64,000 nucleotides of DNA from Tubulanus polymorphus (taxonomy: Eukaryota; Nemertea; Palaeonemertea; Tubulaniformes; Tubulanidae), in contig NC_134032.1 in assembly GCF_964204645.1 (NCBI RefSeq), positions 1,242,501 through 1,306,500 on the forward strand, in the 5' to 3' direction. Within the stretch, counting starts at the first letter, position 1. Every line of letters starts with the position of its first letter. Positions 46,231 through 59,003 of this stretch are shown here, in pieces. Below the pieces are notes generated by a model that was given only the letters and a program-made list of their open reading frames with translations, was not told the origin of the DNA and did no database searches. The translations under genes were made by a program, and so were the position numbers.

Positions 46231-47690
46231 GATGATAAACAGTTCATTCATTCAATTGCAAGTCACTGTTTAAATGCTGATAATGTTACCACTGTGCTGG
46301 ATCCAGATCGGGTGGCATCGCAATCCTCCTGATGCTGCTGATACAGGGTCCCTACGATTCCTTGATTCATCCTTCTAAACAGAGAATGCTTTTAAAAGCG
46401 CTTGAAACTACTTTAGTCTGAACAAAATGCCAAAAACTTAAATTTTGAGAAATAGGCAATTTGAAATGTTTGTAGTTGTCCGGTAGGCTGCGCCTAAATA
46501 GGTACACTTGGAACCAGGATTTTTTTTACCCAATTAGGCAGTCTTTGTGCCCCTGTATCGGCCCCTGGACCATGGAGATTATGCAATCATGTTAGTTAGT
46601 GATGGATATTAAATCATGTTTGGTAAGAAATGTCAGTAGTCATATTGATCGCTGTTCTAGCTGAGCCTCGTTTGTTTTGTTTGTATTTTTGTGTTTGATT
46701 TTATTATTTGTTTCGAATTTTAGCTCGATATTATGAATGCATTTATAATTGTTTAATATATTAGATTGAATTGTTGTTTTTATGGAAAAGAAGAAACTCT
46801 GTAAATTGTGGAAGAATGATCATTTGAAAAGAACTGATTCTGATTTAGCGAAGAAACTCTTCTTATTTCATTTATTGGATTATTTTTAACTTAACCAGGT
46901 CTGATCAACGGCTCAGAATTGGCTCAGTCGTGTGTAGATGGAATTCAGTTATTCTGGGAAGTCTAAGGGATTGCCAGGGTTCGATTGCCTCCCGCTGAAG
47001 CTCACGTCACCCATACCCTCATTGGTCTACAACTGACGTGACATTCGATTTGAATTGAAGTGGCTATTATAACAACAGGTCCATATGTTCGAAGACAGTG
47101 TTTAGAATTGACTTGATAGTAGTGAGTGAATGCATTGCGAGATATCAGTTTTATTAGTGAAAACAAATTCACATTTCCAGTGTCCTTTGAACCGCAGTTT
47201 CATATGGTAATTCCTTGGGTCTTGTAGGCTAATCAAATAAATCGTAGGTAATTCTTGGTGCAATGGGACGTTACTTAAAATTCTACGATCTTATGTCCTT
47301 TTAGGACACGAGCAAAACGACGGCTTAACGTTAACAAAAGCTCATCAGTCGATAATGAATTGGAGGATTATCAGATATTTTGCCTGAAATAAGTGAATAA
47401 ATCAATCGATGATAATAAAAACCAATTTGTTATACAGTAATCATCGCGCTTTACAATGGAAATACATATGAAAGCACACAATTATTTAAATGCCAAAACA
47501 AGAACATTTAAAAACACTGAAAGTGTAGACATTATTCAATTAATGGTAAAAAGCTTTCCTAAAAAGATGTTTTGAGGTATGCGTTTAAAAGTATCAACGG
47601 ATTCCCGAATACATTAAGTCTACCAACTGCGTTCACCATTTGAGGAAATTTACGTTCATTTTATATAATTAAGTTGGTTGATGTGTTTTG
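46231..47690. other. No gene recognised
   Basis: AT-rich sequence, possibly zinc-finger 3' UTR and intergenic DNA. No convincing ORF or exon. Confidence 0.5.
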
Positions 47691-48034
47691 TACCCAGTAA
47701 TTGCTGATACTGATTCAGAGTGGTCCTGGTGCTGAATAGAGAATGTACAGGGGTGTCCCAGGTTCAAACCCAGTAATTACTGATACTGATTCAGAGTGGT
47801 CCTGGTGCTGAATAGAGAATGTACAGGGGTGTCCCAGGTTCAAACCCAGTAATTACTGATACTGATTCAGAGTGGTCCTGATGCTGAATGGAGGATGTAC
47901 AGGGGTGTCCCGGGTTCGAACCCAGTAATTACTGATGCTGATTCAGAGTGGTTCTGATGCTGAATATATAGAGGTTGTACAGGGGTGTCCTGAATCAGTT
48001 ATCAGTAATTACTTTTGTTAAGATATCAACATTT

Positions 48035-48213
48035 TACCGTACGGTGCTGTCTCTACGCTCATCGTTAGCGGGATTTTTATACACTAACGTTAGTCAACTC
48101 TGGCAAGCTAAGGTCACGGAGTATAACTGGACAGCACGTCAATTGCCAGAGTTGACTTTAGTTAGTGTATAAAAATCCCGCTAACGATGAGCACAGCGGC
48201 AGCACTGTACGGT
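48035..48213. mobile_element. Foldback element, hairpin copy 1
   Basis: The left arm TACCGTACGGTGCTGTCTCT through CGTTAGCGGGATTTTTATAC and the right arm GTATAAAAATCCCGCTAACG through GCAGCACTGTACGG are near-perfect complements of about 70 bp. Confidence 0.87.
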
Positions 48214-48375
48214 CTAGACACCCCTGTACATCCTTTATTCAACATCAGGACAACTCTGAATCAGTATCAGTAATTACTGGGTTTGAACCCAGGACACCCC
48301 TGTACATCCTCTATTCAGCATCAGGACCACTCTAAATAAGTGCCAGAAACTACTTTTGTTAAGATATCAACATTT

Positions 48376-48554
48376 TACCGTACGGTGCTGCCGCTATGCT
48401 CATTGTTAGCGGGATTTGCATACACTAACGTAATTCTACTCTGGCAAGCAAGGGTTACGGAGTATTACTGGAGAGCACGTCGATTGCCAGAGTTGACTTA
48501 CGTTAGTGTATGCAAATCCCGCTAACGATGAGCATAGCGGCAGCACCGTACGGC
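48376..48554. mobile_element. Foldback element, hairpin copy 2
   Basis: Same structure as 48035-48213 and the same length, with GGGATTTGCATACACTAACG replacing the TTTTATAC variant on both arms, i.e. compensatory changes. Confidence 0.87.
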
Positions 48555-49921
48555 CGGTACACGCCAATACATCCTCTATTCAGCATCAGGAACACTCAGA
48601 ATCAGTACCAATAGACCAGGATCGAACCTGGGCACCCCTGTACATCCTCTATTCAGCATCAGGACCACTCAGAATCAGTACCAATAGACAGGGATCGAAC
48701 CCGGGACGACCCTGTACATTCTCTATCCAGCATCAGGACCACTCAGAATCAGTACCAATAGACCGGGATCGAACCCGGGACGACCCTGTACATTCTCTAT
48801 CCAGCATCAGGACCACTCAGAATCAGTACCAATAGACCGGGATCGAACCCGGGACGACCCTGTACATCCTCTATCCAGCATCAGGACCACTCAGAATCAG
48901 TACCAATAGACCGGGATCGATCCCGGGAGGCCCCTGTACATCCTCTATTCAGCATCAGGACCACTTTGAATAAGTGGCAGTAATTACTGGGTTTGAACCC
49001 TGGACACCCCTGGACATCCTCTATTCAGCATCAGAACCACTCTGAATCAGCAGCAGTAATTACTGGGTTTGAACCCGGGACACCCCCGTACATCCTCTAT
49101 TCAGCATCAGAACCACTCTGAATCAGCAGCAGTAATTACTGGATTCGAACCCGGGACACCCCTGTGCATCCTCTATTCAGCATCAGGACCACTCTGAAAA
49201 AGTATCAGTAATTACTGGGTTCGAACCTTAGAGACGATCAGGAGGTCATCGGCTACATTTACCGAAAGCATGAAGAAAATAAAAACAATGATTTTTACAA
49301 GAGAAACACAAATCTCATGTAATTAATCATGTAATGTTAACACCAAAAGAAGGATATACTGGGTGCCACTTTTAAAGGCAAAGTTAACTATTCAGGACTC
49401 TGCTTCTGTATATAAAAATCAAACCGATCATCAGTGGAAATATCAAATTAGCGGGTGGTGAAATATATATGCCGTCACAAAATATTGCCGAAGGGCACTT
49501 AAATTTTAGACCGTACGAACAATGTATTGGGCAATACGGTCTGGATCCGCCCCTGATGGCTATAGTGACAATCAAAAAGATTGCTAATTTCGTAATTACT
49601 CTTCGGCAGCTCAACACTCGCTTCTAACAGGTCTACAAGTGTCAGTGTGAAGTTAAAGTTGTAAGCTGTATTGCCAATATTCGATTATCATGTTTTCCGG
49701 ACATTCTCGTCTCCGCACAATGTTGGTGTGAATATTGGTTTGAAAAAAGAGGTGGATTGCAAGATAACAAAAAACTAACAAAGTTCAGATAGAGTAGCTA
49801 AACAGATAAAGAATTTCAATCATATTTATTCTCATACAACAATTATACAAAATGCCAGGTTTGTGCTCGAGGAATTACAACGTAAGCTCCTCAAACACGT
49901 GGACTGTATTTCAAAAACAGT

Positions 49922-49968
49922 CCAACCATGGATGTATAAACTATAAACTAGAGTTTATACATCCATGG
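49922..49968. repeat. Short perfect hairpin
   Basis: ACCATGGATGTATAAACT and AGTTTATACATCCATGGT are complementary arms around an eight-base loop. Confidence 0.75.
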
Positions 49969-50399
49969 TCCAACCATAGACTCTAAAACAGAAACGTCTA
50001 TGGCCTACAACCATGAACTCTCGAGTCCATGGCTCCCCGCACTAAAACCAGAGATAAACCTGGCCAAATACTCTGGAAAGCGTAGGATTAAGTAATCAAT
50101 CTGATTTACATTTTTACATCATTTTATTTTCACATATCATATTATTAACTTTTAGCTCATTTTCTCAAATTTTAATAGTAATTTTATTTCTATTACTATG
50201 AATGAAATTGTAATAACTCTAAGTCGGTTGGTTTCTGTGCACTGTTTTCTCTCTTTGGCAGATTTTTGATGAGTTGTTGACCTCAAGCTCTCGTTTGACT
50301 TTTCGAGTTGGTGTCCCTTACAAACCTACCACACCTGGCGGGAGCGATACGGCGGTTTTTTTCAAAATCGGAAATCGAAGTACAGATATAGTTGCGTGA

Positions 50400-50940
50400 T
50401 CGGCGGTCGTTTTTACAGATCTTTTTTTTTAAGTCCAAGAACATAATTGGTAATTCGGTTCCGGTTCATTCAAACAATCTTTTATTCTGCCTAATTCTGA
50501 TTTTGGAAATAACTATATTGTTGAAGATAATTTTACAATATTTGGTCTTTTTTAATGTAACTAGTCCGAAAGTTTACAATGTTTAATAATTTTGTCTAAC
50601 TTCAATTTTTTTGGTCGTTTTCACCGTTTAAATAGTCGAAGCACATATTAAGTGACTGATTGGGGTTAACTTTTTTTCTGCCTAACTTAATACATTGAGA
50701 TTTTTGGAAATAACTATATTTTACAATATTTGGTCTTTTTTCATGTAAATAGTCCGAAAGTTTACAAGGTTGAATAATTTTATCTATTTTTTTTCTGCCT
50801 AATTTAATACATCGAGACTTTGGAAATAACTATATTTTACAATATTTGGTCTTTTTTTCATGTAACTAGTCCGAAAGTTTACAAGGTGGGAGAATTTTGT
50901 CTAACTTTGTCTAATTTTTTAAAGTTTATTGTAGTTTGTC
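50400..50940 (+). repeat. Degenerate AT-rich tandem repeat, three units
   Basis: GGAAATAACTATATTTTACA, ATATTTGGTCTTTTTTCATG and AGTCCGAAAGTTTACAAGGT recur three times with a spacing of roughly 120-190 bp. Confidence 0.75.
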
Positions 50941-51159
50941 TCGAGTATGTCTGAAATCGAAGTACATAATTGGGAAATTCGATTCCGGTTCATTCAAACT
51001 ATCTTCCAATCAGTCTGAAACGGCAAGCTGAAGAAAAGAGCAGAACCTTTTGAGCAGAAAATCCTTTGGAATATCACTGATCATAATTATCATGTCAATT
51101 CATATATAAGATCAGCAACGTGGATCGATACGTAGATTTTAATAGTAGTCTTAAATGAT

Positions 51160-53830
51160 ATTTATGAAATTCAACTCATATAGTAATTCATCTATATTCT
51201 AAATATCTAAGCAATGGTTGATTATTATAGTTTAACAACAATTCAACTAAAGCATCTATAGTCATCTCTAGGAATACCAGAGTTACAACAAATTTAGTAA
51301 TGCATAATCAATCTTATCAAATCGTTTTTGAACTGTTTTCTCTTCTATCTTCTTGAAATTCTTGATGTGTCTTTTATTGAAACCCAGGCCCATCATACAG
51401 TGCAAACCTGCTAGTAATATTGGCCTATATATATTTCGATTGTCAGCTAAACCATGTTCGTATTATCAAGTTTTCTTCATCGTCAGTCAATAAACTTAAG
51501 AGATGTTTTCTACCCACAGATGGCGACATCTGTACCCAGTGAATGGTATTCTAATCCATTTCATTAATTCTAAATATTGCTCCTAATATATGCAATGATT
51601 TTGTAATTATGATAATATAACTAACTGAAGAGTGAGTGCGCTGCCAGCATTGAGCACACTGATCCTATAAGTAACATGGTTCTACAGATTTAAGAAACCT
51701 CGAATCATTCCCACAACTCGACAAATCCAGAATTCTGCAAAGCCTTAAAGATTCAATAAATCCCACGCACAAGAGACAGAGTTAAAACATACCCAGTATT
51801 CTTTATATATCAACCAATATTGAATTATACTTATCAACCCCTATGGTTTAGATTTGAGGCACTTTTACCTTATATGAAGATGCTGAATTAGATACCTAAT
51901 CTATAAGTTAATTGATAATGCCCTAGCTATAATTGAAATTGTCTCGGACAATATTTTATATGGGGCTTGAAATTTCTACACGAGAAGAATTTCAGATCCG
52001 GTAAGAATTTGAATTAATCACTATTTGAACTGCTAATTTTGCATCAGAGCTTTTGATACCTAGCTTAACTAACCCAGAATCCCCCAAAACCTAACTGATT
52101 CAACAGATCCCACACACACATGTGGCCCAGTTAGACGCAGATGACATTGCACGATACAGTCGTCTCATCCACTGTGCAATTTTGAATAAGTTTCACTTAT
52201 ATTCATTACATTGAATTAATTTTAATTAAATTCTAGGTATCTAAGCGAACCATTAATTAGTAATCATACTAGCTATATTTTAATAGTCAGTTGAACAATA
52301 TTTATATGGAGCCTGAAAATCTACATGAGTAGAATTTCAGATGTGGTGAATTCGTCACTATTTGAATTCATCAGAAATTAAAGATAAAAAAGCATATTTT
52401 TAGTGGTAAATTAGAAATTCCCTTAGCCGAATGGCTATTATATAGTACACTGTGTATAAGGACCAAAAGACCTTGTTATGACCGGACCTCCCTGGTGCGG
52501 TGCGAGTCATGATGCTAGAAAATAGTTTGAAGGAGAGGGGTTAGTAAAAGAGAGCTATTAGCAAGAGGAATAAGACCTAAGTTTAGGATATCCTGTCAGA
52601 ATAAGGCTTTCAATCTGACATAGGCCTACACAGTGAAATTGAAATATTCCCCCTTCCAAATCCAGGAATGTATTTGTGCACAGATTCGATCGGAAGTAAA
52701 TCTGCGTTAAATGATTTTGGCAATATGTATCAAAACTAATACAGCTGTGTGAAGACACCATAGGTTCACTTAGATACAGATAAATAAATGTGCTCAGATA
52801 CACATGTATAACAATTGAATTAACCTTAATCGATCTAAGTAATACGTTAATGAGTAATTCATCTTAGATTCTAATTTTCAGTTAAACTATATCTATTATG
52901 CGTCACTTGACACACAGTATGGCTTTTAGATATTAATTGAATCAGTTAGGTTTGAGTAAATTTTGCCAATATTGAAAAGCATGGCTAGTCGTCGTAAGCG
53001 CGGCAGTTGGCGTTACAGAACTGATCAGTCAATGAGACTGATTCACTTATAGATGTGCTCAAATATATTATATATTTCAGCTATATTTCAATCAATATTT
53101 ATGATATAAAAAGTTTTTGATCTAACATCAAATATTGAATTCATCTTAATTGTGAATATCTAAGCCATTTTTCCTGGCTGTATGCTAATTGTCAGTCAAA
53201 CAACAATTATCATGCGTCGGCCAAAACAAGACGCAGTGTTTCAGGAATGAATTAAATCAATTAAAGCTTTGGTTCATTCTGGATTTATCAAAGTGTTGAG
53301 ACCAAATCACTGTTTCATAAAGACCTGTAGTCCATAGTTTTCCCCATATAACACCAGACCTCGATAGAGCCCTAGACACTATCTTATGAAATTCATTACT
53401 GTTATGTGTGAGGCAGCACACAGTATATATTGTAAAGTATGGCCTCAATCTTAATAAATTTATCAATTTATTATTTGTAAAGAAAAATCTATCAACCAAC
53501 GATAAAGTTTAATTGATATATCTTTTAGTAAAAATTGTCCTATCTAGATCTTGATTGTCAGTTAAACAATAGTCATATGAGGCCTGAAATATCTACGGTA
53601 CATTCGAATAATTTCAAATGTCACATAAGATATTGAATTTACCTTAATTGTACGTACTTACAAAATCTTTTAATCAATAACTGACCAATCTACATTTTGA
53701 TTATCAGACCAAAGAATATTTAAAGGACTTCACTCAATCATTTCGTCTAGTATTGTAAATATTCAAGCAATCATTGCCTAGCTATATTTCAATTTACTAC
53801 CGGCCACAGAGCCTCAATAAAGTAGTGCGG
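51160..53830. repeat. Ancient, highly diverged tandem repeat region
   Basis: AT-rich blocks with a recurring order TTGAATT..CTTAATT, ATATCTAAGCAAT, TAGCTATATTTTAAT, GTCAGTTAAACAATATT, ATGAGGCCTGAAAT and TCTAC appear at about 51190, 51880, 52210, 52830, 53130, 53500 and 53640. No gene is visible. Confidence 0.55.
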
Positions 53831-54248
53831 ATATAGTGAGCTTGACCAGCGCCTATGCATTCTACCCCAGATATGAAAAATCAACTTAGCTTTATGTATG
53901 TATGTATTTCTGTTGCCATGCAGGATGAGCCATGCAAGACTGCCAGGTTCGGTTGCGACAGGTCTTTGCGACAGGTGTTTGGTGGTACTTCAAGGTGGAG
54001 TCTTTTGTGGGCACTTCTGGTGGGCAGATTTTAGATGGGCCTTTCCGGATTAACCTGAAATGAGTAAAAGAACGATATTCTGTAGTTACACAATCCTTTC
54101 CGTATCACGCATCGTAATTTACATGTGTATCAACTTAACTTTCAATATTGCTGAGTTCAGTGTTCTTTTTTGGCATCGTCTTCGTTGTAGTCGCCTTCAA
54201 CATCTTCTTCAACTTCTTGGGAGTCCTGAAATGAAAAAAAAGAGAAGA

Positions 54249-54400
54249 GCGATGAAAACCTGGTACGGAACAAAACTAATGTTCGAAAGCTTTTCAGCTC
54301 TCCGTCGCTGGTCACATGCCGAGAACACCAGACAATGAGCCAGCCAGGAATATACTGCCCTCTACACGCCCTCACACAGAACGCGAAAACCAGAATGACA
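54249..54400 (+). pseudogene. LINE reverse-transcriptase 3' fragment, copy A
   Basis: GGAACAAAACTAATGTTCGA to CCCTCACACAGAACGCGAAA is homologous to copy B at 54905-55050 but on the other strand. Reading frame broken. Confidence 0.5.
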
Positions 54401-54529
54401 ACGCCTCACATTCCCCATCTAACTGCAGGATGTACTGGGCGACGTCAGTAACTGACACACCTGTAAAATTGCACGAAACACAAACAGCGCAGTACAACCA
54501 GCTTGACCGGGTTGAGATTCAGGATCTCA

Positions 54530-54820
54530 ACTAGCACTCAAAAGCGTGACAAGAGACTTCATCCACTGACCGAGGTTGTCACAAGGACACAATGAAACTA
54601 GCACTCACAAGCCGACAAGAGACTTCATCCACTGACCGGGGTTGTCACAAGGACACAATGAAAACTAGCACTCAAACTAGAAATCAAAGAGCGTGACAGT
54701 AGAATCATCCCTCAGCCGACTCAGAATACCAGAAACAAAGAGCGTGACAGTAGAATCATCCCTCATCCGGGCGGTCACAAGGACACAATGAATGCTAGTA
54801 GCGTGACAATCCAGTATAAC
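54530..54820. repeat. Short tandem duplications beside the LINE fragments
   Basis: AGACTTCATCCACTGACCG with GTTGTCACAAGGACACAATG occurs twice, and AAAGAGCGTGACAGTAGAAT with CATCCCTCA occurs twice. Confidence 0.75.
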
Positions 54821-54904
54821 CGCTCCATTTGTATCCCGCGCAATCCCACAGATATGCCCGTCATTGACATCACTCGGCACACTTTGTAGATAGGTGGGGG
54901 CAGT

Positions 54905-55050
54905 GAGGCCTCATCATCCTGGTTTTCGTGTTCCGTATGAGGGCGTGTAGAGGGCAGAATTTCCTGACCGACTCTTTGTCTGACATCCTCGACACATGAC
55001 CGGCGAAGGAGAGCTGACGCTTTCGGACATTAGTTTTGTTCCAGCAAACG
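54905..55050 (-). pseudogene. LINE reverse-transcriptase 3' fragment, copy B
   Basis: The minus strand encodes NKTNVRKRQLSFAGHVSRMS then KFCPLHALI, resembling the LRxAGHVxRM motif near the C-terminal part of many LINE endonuclease/reverse transcriptases. No catalytic motif is left. Confidence 0.5.
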
Positions 55051-55174
55051 TTGAAATTCGACAGAGAAATCGGCCCTGAAAAACAAAACGGGTTAATTGC
55101 TGAAAAATAGAACGGATTAATGAACACATAACAGTACAGGACAGCACAGAGACGAACAGTAACACATAAAACAT

Positions 55175-55260
55175 AAAGACGTCGTTCCTCAGGAAGCAGG
55201 AACAGGAGCAGGAGCGGGAGCGCAGCGAAAATCGCCAGGAGGAGAATCCACGGTAGCATG
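55175..55260 (-). other. Short hydrophobic ORF segment, possible signal-anchor exon
   Basis: On the minus strand an ATG at about 55260 opens MLPWILLLAIFAALPLLLLF followed by LLPEERRLYVL, a strong Leu-rich membrane segment. The frame then runs into retrotransposon-like sequence. No good donor was seen, so it may be chance or a first exon of an unrecognised gene. Confidence 0.15.
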
Positions 55261-55309
55261 TTCACGGTGTGAGTGTGCAGAGGTGAATGGTCTATGCTTG
55301 TGTACACCG

Positions 55310-56580
55310 TGGTCAGCCGGTGACGTATTCAATAGCGCGTGTCAGAATGATATCAACAACTCTGAAAACCCGCAATTGTGTCTCTATTGTTGAATGGATT
55401 TACATTATGAGGTTCCACCGCCGGGTTGAATACGCGCCAGTAGTCAGCTGAACAATATAGTGGAGGAACTTTAATAAGGCCATGAAATAAATTACTTGAT
55501 TCCCAACAGCTACTTCCGAATTTATAAGCATCCACCTGTTTTTTTTTCTTAAATTCTAGAATAATTATAAATTATACCGACCGATAGCACTTCCAGTTAA
55601 AGATTCACACCAACACAGGTCTTCCTATCATAGAAACCGCGCAAACATTTACTAATGAAATTAGTTTATTAGTCACGGACAGTTCATGCACCCCGAGATA
55701 ACTACCTCACATGCACGAGGAAAGCGGTCTATTTGAGTCATTGGGGGAACCCACTAATACCATGTTTCACGATTATTCATCATTCATACTGTTATCACAG
55801 AATCCCGTCAATAGACAGATTTTCATTAAAAAAAACTCCTCGATTCTATTGAGGGGAGATATATGAGGCATTTTTAATTAATTGGAGCCAGAAAATGAAC
55901 GATCATGAAATACGGCTTGAAGGTGAACTTTTTGGGGCGCGAAAAAATTGGACAAAACGAACGTAAAGTCAAAGACACATGCTAAACATTTAATATGATA
56001 GAAAACCATTCAATAAACATGTGAAGGGGCAACGGGTTGTTAATTTTCGGGTTTTAGGATCGCTAGCCCTGTTACGTTAGAGATGTACTTTATATTATAC
56101 TGAATGACGGCCGCGCAATTTAAAATGACTTGATATATCATGGCTGCTGACTAGCTTTATCTCCCGATAGCTGCCATCATAAAGCAATTCTGTTGTTAGT
56201 AGGAATAAAAAGCGATAAAGATTTTGATAGATCCCCGAAAAGTTGATTTATTAGGATCGCAGCTATATCGGCATGAAATTATGGGCCCAAAATCCAACTT
56301 ATTTAATGCCAAGACGGAACAGGCCTGTCCTCCAGAAATCTTGGGCAGCAGCAATACAAAAGACCAATGAGAAAATGGAGAAGGATTCTTTTTCAGTTTC
56401 CGGATCAGTTTAGTTAATCTAGTGAGCTAGAAGTTACTTTAATTACTGAATCTCCAACTGGAGAGGCAGTTCAATGGATTATTTGATCACTAGGAGGTGC
56501 TGCCACCTGATGTGAATGAATGTAACTATATCAGCTGCAATAATGGTGGATTTCTGCGATGAAAAAGCGTCTCACAAATG
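55310..56580. other. oaf upstream region, no gene recognised
   Basis: No exon or known element seen. It may hold the oaf promoter and 5' UTR. No TATA box could be assigned with confidence. Confidence 0.4.
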
Positions 56581-56584
56581 AACG

Positions 56585-56797
56585 ATGCTGACCGTGATTA
56601 CAGCGGTCTGTGCGTGCGTATGGGTACTGTTATCAGCGGTGGATTCGAGCCTCGGACAGCTGGTGGTGAATGTAAAGAATAAAGGAGGTGAAGTGATGCG
56701 TCAGGAGATACAAGCGAACACCAGTCACGATTCGATCAGTTTGAAATTCCAGAAAGCCGACGGAACCATCATTACTCAATTCATAGACTTTAAAAAT
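56585..56797 (+). CDS. oaf: oaf exon 1 (signal peptide)
   Basis: Start ATG at 56585, then a hydrophobic signal sequence and QLVVNVKNKGGEV. The exon ends AAAAAT|GTAAGA, phase 0. Confidence 0.92.
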
Positions 56798-58962
56798 GTA
56801 AGAATTCTCTTTCATCCAGGGGCGGATTTAGGAGGTTGTCTGGAGGGTCTGGACTCCGGGACTCCTGCCTTCAAGAAGTTAACCTTTTCTTTGTCAGGAC
56901 AGAGAGAGGCTGAGGAGAGATCGTTAAAACCTCTTAAAATTTGACCCTCAAGCTCGGTCCTTCTCAACACAACCTCTCATTTTCGGATTTATTTCTTCAA
57001 AAATATCTTAAAGATAAACCGATGCTGGAACTGTAATAGAGGCCGTCGACTTGGCAGCTCAAGAAATTCCTTCTCGACCATCCGCCCCGGTCACAGGTCA
57101 GGGGGGTATCTGAGGGTTCTGGAATACTGTCAAGCTTTGTCTGGGACCCTTGATGATGCCCCTAAATGTATAGATTTGACGCAGTAAGCGCCCCCTCCAA
57201 CATAATAGTGAGTGCCCTTATACAATTTGGAATCCCCTCAAGATATAGTTAGTTACCTAATCGTTGGTGGTAAGCTTTTTATAAACGGATGGGCTTATAC
57301 CAACCAATATCCGATCGTGAAACTAAACCACAGACAGGTTACTGACTACTCAAGATAGGGCCCTGGGTCTAGATTCACGAAAAAGTTTAAGCCTAAAACG
57401 GTTTGAATTGTTGTCGCTCATTGAAAACATGAAGTAACCAATGGCAATTAATTGAAATTTGAGTTTAACTTTTTTTGTGAAACTGGACCCTGGATCCGGC
57501 CCTTGGTCATCCCCGCTCTCCTCGTCACCGTCACAATCTCTCAGTTTTAACCGATGTTTGTTTGTTCGATTTGTAGGATATCCAGATATTTAAGTCGTTA
57601 GTTCTCGGCGAAGAGGAACGTGGCCAGAATCAGTATCAGATAATGTGTTTCGTAACGAAACTGATGAAAAATGAGTTTATTTCATCGGACGCGATGTCGA
57701 AATTACGACAGGTATAAATAATAATCGATGAAAGAGATCATTCATTTATTATTACCCGCGCATAAAATTTGAATTTTTCAACCCCCCCTCCCCCTCTGTA
57801 CGCAAAATCGGCCATTTTTTCATATACATTAAGCATCACAGTACGCAATCGCACTAACCCCTCCCCCTCCCCTAATGCGTACGTAATATATGAATGACCC
57901 CTAATAGCAATTCTAATTGTCATTAACGGGGAACCTCGAATGCGAGGATGTGGCAAGCGAGGATCCACCAGGTGTCGCTAGTAGTAACTTGGTCTTAGGC
58001 GTTCGATTTCTTCGATAAGAACTGAATGAATTTTTCTCCTAAATGAATCAATTATTTATTCGATCGATATCTAGAGAAATTTATTCACTAGAAATGTATC
58101 TTTTATGAGTCTATAGAAATTCAGTTCGAAGTTCATCGAAAATGAACTAATTTTGACAACGAAAAGTGCTCGTCACGCCACCTGGTGGGATAACTCGGTA
58201 TTTCCCAATCGGTGTAGCTATAATGTTGCGATGTTTGTGTATTTTATAATAGAAGAACCCGGACGCTATCAGAACCCCGGAGAACGATAAAGGCCACGAA
58301 ACTCACGGAATGGATTTACAAATACAGCATTCGTCGTCGCACAACGTGTCGCCGGCGATTAGTGAACTGTGTCACGACGCCAGTGACGCCACCTATACTC
58401 GAGATACCGATTTACGATTTCTATCATTGAGATGTAAGCATTTATTTATTATTGCCATTAACCCTTTCAGTGCGTCTACAACGCAGTGCGGTGTATGAAT
58501 CGGTGATGGATTTTGCTAGTACATTGCACTGCAGTGTATTGATTTAATTAGTAATTAACTCTCTTGAAAGATGGCAGAATCTGTCAAACATAGTGAAATA
58601 CTAGTAACTAACTATACACTGCGCCGCGGTGTAGACGCACTATAGTGGTATTCCTGTTATTCAACACTCTAGGGTGGAATTTTTCAAAAGTTTCAAATTA
58701 TCTCCAGCACTATAGGGTATTGATTAGTCAGCACTGAAAGGGTTAAGCTCTAAAATCAAAAAGCTATCCAATCTCTACCTGAGGAGCTTAATTATACCGG
58801 ACTCTCTTTGGGGACCTGGGGCCAGTTGCACAGTCGTGACTTAAGTCCAAAAGTGGTCTTAAAACTTAAGATTGGTCTTAAATTGTTAGATTGTCTATAG
58901 AACTAAGTTGGTCTTAGACGGGTCTTAAGTCTAAGCCATGAGTATGCAACCGGCCCCTGCTC

Positions 58963-59003
<41 letters not shown>

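Larger units (their letters stand above)
47694..49235. repeat. 1.5-kb compound foldback locus: inverted minisatellite arms around two hairpins
   Basis: Four direct units of about 76 bp (GATTCAGAGTGGTCCTGGTG ... GGTGTCCCAGGTTCAAACC) at 47694-47990 are followed by a hairpin element (48035-48213), inverted units, a second hairpin element (48376-48554), and about ten more inverted units to 49235. Many units carry GGTTCGAACCC, a match to the Pol III B-box consensus. Confidence 0.85.
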
